Made by a program: the position numbers and the translations under genes | Origin: Saprospiraceae bacterium | GTDB taxonomy: Bacteria; Bacteroidota; Bacteroidia; Chitinophagales; Saprospiraceae | Length of the DNA: 34,503 bases | Direction: 5' to 3' | NCBI GenBank assembly: GCA_020629255.1 | Contig: JAHDDR010000024.1 | Location: 1-34,503 of the forward strand | In this document: piece after piece, positions 33,096 through 34,503 of the stretch | Numbering within the stretch: position 1 is the first letter of the stretch | Layout: every line of letters begins with the position of its first letter | Notes under the pieces: generated by a model | What the model saw: only the letters and a program-made list of their open reading frames with translations | Told to the model about the DNA's origin: nothing | Database searches by the model: none

Positions 33096-34144
33096 TATCC
33101 GATTCTTACACGAGGGTCTAAAAATGCATATAAAATATCAGACAAAATATTAATGATGACGAACACACCAGCTACAAATAAAACCACTCCTAGAATCACT
33201 GGAATGTCGTAGGTCTCTAATGCTCGAATGGTTTCCAAACCTAATCCATCATACGAAAAAACATTTTCTACAAAAAATGCTCCGGCAATTAAAGAAGCGA
33301 ACCAACCGGTAATAGAAGTAGACACCGGATTCAAGGCATTCCGCAATCCATGTTTGAAATTTACTTGGAAGGTGGATAAGCCTTTCGCTTTTGCCGTTCT
33401 AATATAATCCTGGCTCAACACATCCAACATGGCACTTCGGGTGAGTTGAGTGACGATTCCGATAGGACGGATACCCAAAGCAATGACCGGAAGAATTAAA
33501 TTTTTCCAAACAAAAACTTCGTCACCAGAATCATTCAGTGTCGTTAATCCGCCCGTAATATTCAGCCCGGTTATTTCGCCTAAAGTATAGGCAAAAATCA
33601 ACGCCAAAATCATGGCGGTTACATAACTGGGCAAAGAATAACCCAAGACAGAAACGACGACCGCAAAATTATCAATCCATTTATTGTGGTTCAATGCTGC
33701 CACGACCCCCAAAATTATTCCGATAATTGAAGCCAAACCAATCGCCAACAAAGCGAGGATGGCGGTTCGGGGCACTTTCGTTTTCAGAATATTGATGACG
33801 GGATCACCCGTTTGGTAAGATTCCCTCAGATAAGGCTTTTTCAAAACCAAGGATCGTTGCCCTAGGGGAATGGAAATAAGGGATGAATATTTTTCATTAT
33901 TATCCGGATGGGATAAGGAGATGGGGGAAACATCCCTAAGGTAATTCAATTGTTGGATGTGTAGGGGCTGATCCAATCCCAATTCTTTCTTTTTGGCTTC
34001 CAAAGAGCCTACATCCGCCCGTTGTCCGAAAGTCATTTCGGCGGGATCCACATTAGAATTATAGATGATCGAAGAGATAATGATCACAATGGCCATCATT
34101 ACTCCAAAACCATAGAACAACCTTTTTGTGATATACTGAATCAT
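33095..34144 (-). CDS. ABC transporter permease, DppB/OppB family
   Basis: Encodes 349 aa with six transmembrane segments, the first near 10-30. The EAA-loop signature is seen in DYIRTAKAKGLSTFQVNFKHGLRNA, and residues about 50-120 are an extra periplasmic stretch that is common in Bacteroidota members. It is one membrane subunit of a di- or oligopeptide (or nickel) importer; the second permease (DppC/OppC), ATPases and binding protein are not next to it, since the following genes are a phosphoesterase and a TonB-dependent receptor. It is divergent from glyA. It is the first gene of a three-gene minus-strand operon by spacing. Confidence 0.88.
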   Translation of the reverse strand: MIQYITKRLFYGFGVMMAIVIIISSIIYNSNVDPAEMTFGQRADVGSLEAKKKELGLDQPLHIQQLNYLRDVSPISLSHPDNNEKYSSLISIPLGQRSLVLKKPYLRESYQTGDPVINILKTKVPRTAILALLAIGLASIIGIILGVVAALNHNKWIDNFAVVVSVLGYSLPSYVTAMILALIFAYTLGEITGLNITGGLTTLNDSGDEVFVWKNLILPVIALGIRPIGIVTQLTRSAMLDVLSQDYIRTAKAKGLSTFQVNFKHGLRNALNPVSTSITGWFASLIAGAFFVENVFSYDGLGLETIRALETYDIPVILGVVLFVAGVFVIINILSDILYAFLDPRVRIG

Positions 34145-34205
34145 TTCGGCGGCTAAAATAGTATATTCCCCATCAGATTTTTATCCTACACATAAGTTTT
34201 CTTCC

Positions 34206-34213
34206 TACCTTTG
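34206..34213 (+). promoter_or_regulatory. -7 promoter box for glyA
   Basis: TACCTTTG matches TAnnTTTG exactly and is followed by the CGGC context typical of the phylum. It ends 18 bp before the ATG at 34232. No exact -33 box was found upstream. Confidence 0.6.
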
Positions 34214-34231
34214 CGGCAAAATACTAAGATA

Positions 34232-34503
34232 ATGAAAGATACAGTCCTTTTCCATCATATCCAACAAGAATTAGAACGCCAAAGAAGAGGCATCGAACTG
34301 ATTGCTTCAGAAAATTTTACCAGTGCGGAAGTCATGAAAGCCATGGGCAGTTGCTTGACCAACAAATATGCCGAGGGTTATCCGGGTAAACGTTATTATG
34401 GTGGATGCGAGGTCGTCGATGAGGTAGAACAATTGGCGATAGATAGGGTAAAGGAATTGTTCGGAGCGGCTTATGCGAATGTCCAACCCCATTCGGGCGC
34501 CCA
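34232..34503 (+). CDS. glyA: Serine hydroxymethyltransferase (5' part)
   Basis: The window ends after 90 codons of this gene, so only the N-terminal fifth is present. The translated start shows LIASENF (near residue 23), [18 protein letters not shown] (near 48-65), [11 protein letters not shown] and a C-terminal VQPHSGA, all conserved in GlyA. It is a PLP enzyme that converts serine and tetrahydrofolate to glycine and 5,10-methylene-tetrahydrofolate; the PLP lysine lies beyond the edge. A near-perfect promoter box precedes it, and it is divergent from the peptide permease. Confidence 0.95.
   Translation, partial: MKDTVLFHHIQQELERQRRGIELIASENFTSAEVMKAMGSCLTNKYAEGYPGKRYYGGCEVVDEVEQLAIDRVKELFGAAYANVQPHSGA

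Noticed and set aside
1-34503. CRISPR array, tRNA, rRNA or insertion sequence
   Set aside because: No regularly spaced direct repeats, cloverleaf-like sequences, transposase or terminal inverted repeats were found by eye.

Overview
The window looks like a piece of a Bacteroidota chromosome, most like Saprospiria/Chitinophagia or a relative (inference). It is AT-rich. Several genes are preceded by the phylum's promoter signature (-7 TAnnTTTG, in a few cases with a TTG/TTTG -33 box about 19-20 bp upstream). Gene content fits the phylum: a PorE-like TPR/PD40/OmpA lipoprotein of the type IX secretion system, a TonB-dependent receptor with an N-terminal carboxypeptidase-D-like domain, a propeller-type LytS-like kinase with a LytTR regulator, a DUF4369/TlpA thioredoxin and the carboxyspermidine/carboxynorspermidine polyamine route. 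No tRNA, rRNA, CRISPR array, insertion sequence or prophage is visible.

Layout. 1-3.7 kb: an unknown secreted protein with a probable outer-membrane barrel and the PorE-like lipoprotein, both on the minus strand. 3.9-5.9 kb: a minus-strand group of an HSDL2-like short-chain dehydrogenase, a small four-helix membrane protein and an M50-like metalloprotease, closed by a terminator. 6.0-10.4 kb: an unknown helical protein, an RlmI-type rRNA methyltransferase, an orphan cytoplasmic TPR histidine kinase and a Gfo/Idh/MocA oxidoreductase. 10.5-13.9 kb: two tandem paralogues with an OmpA-like domain at each end. 14.4-17.3 kb: a MATE transporter whose 5' end looks frameshifted, then a periplasmic TlpA-like protein. 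17.3-22.2 kb: polyamine genes (agmatinase family, saccharopine-dehydrogenase-like carboxy(nor)spermidine dehydrogenase, carboxynorspermidine decarboxylase), interrupted by a CAP-domain lipoprotein and a GNAT acetyltransferase. 22.2-24.1 kb: an unrecognised repeat protein, a RimJ/RimL-type acetyltransferase and a two-haem-motif lipoprotein. 24.5-29.7 kb: the LytTR regulator/propeller kinase pair, divergent from an ABC-2 permease followed by a thioredoxin-fold protein. 29.8-34.1 kb (minus strand): a DUF4442 hotdog protein, then an apparent operon transcribed DppB/OppB-like permease, 2H phosphoesterase, TonB-dependent receptor. The 5' part of glyA runs off the right edge.

How the genes fit together. 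The most coherent metabolic theme is polyamine synthesis: agmatinase family enzyme to putrescine, then carboxy(nor)spermidine dehydrogenase and decarboxylase to a triamine. A second theme is the envelope: the PorE-like protein and the double-OmpA pair all carry a carboxypeptidase-regulatory-like module before a C-terminal OmpA domain. In the double-OmpA pair, three of the four OmpA domains lack the Asp that normally binds peptidoglycan. That pair, the 28-29-residue repeat protein and the unknown gene at 6.0 kb are the least explained items. I found no convincing new defence or mobile system. Several starts were moved from the longest open frame because its TTG codon lies inside a -7 promoter box or because the conserved N-terminus begins later.
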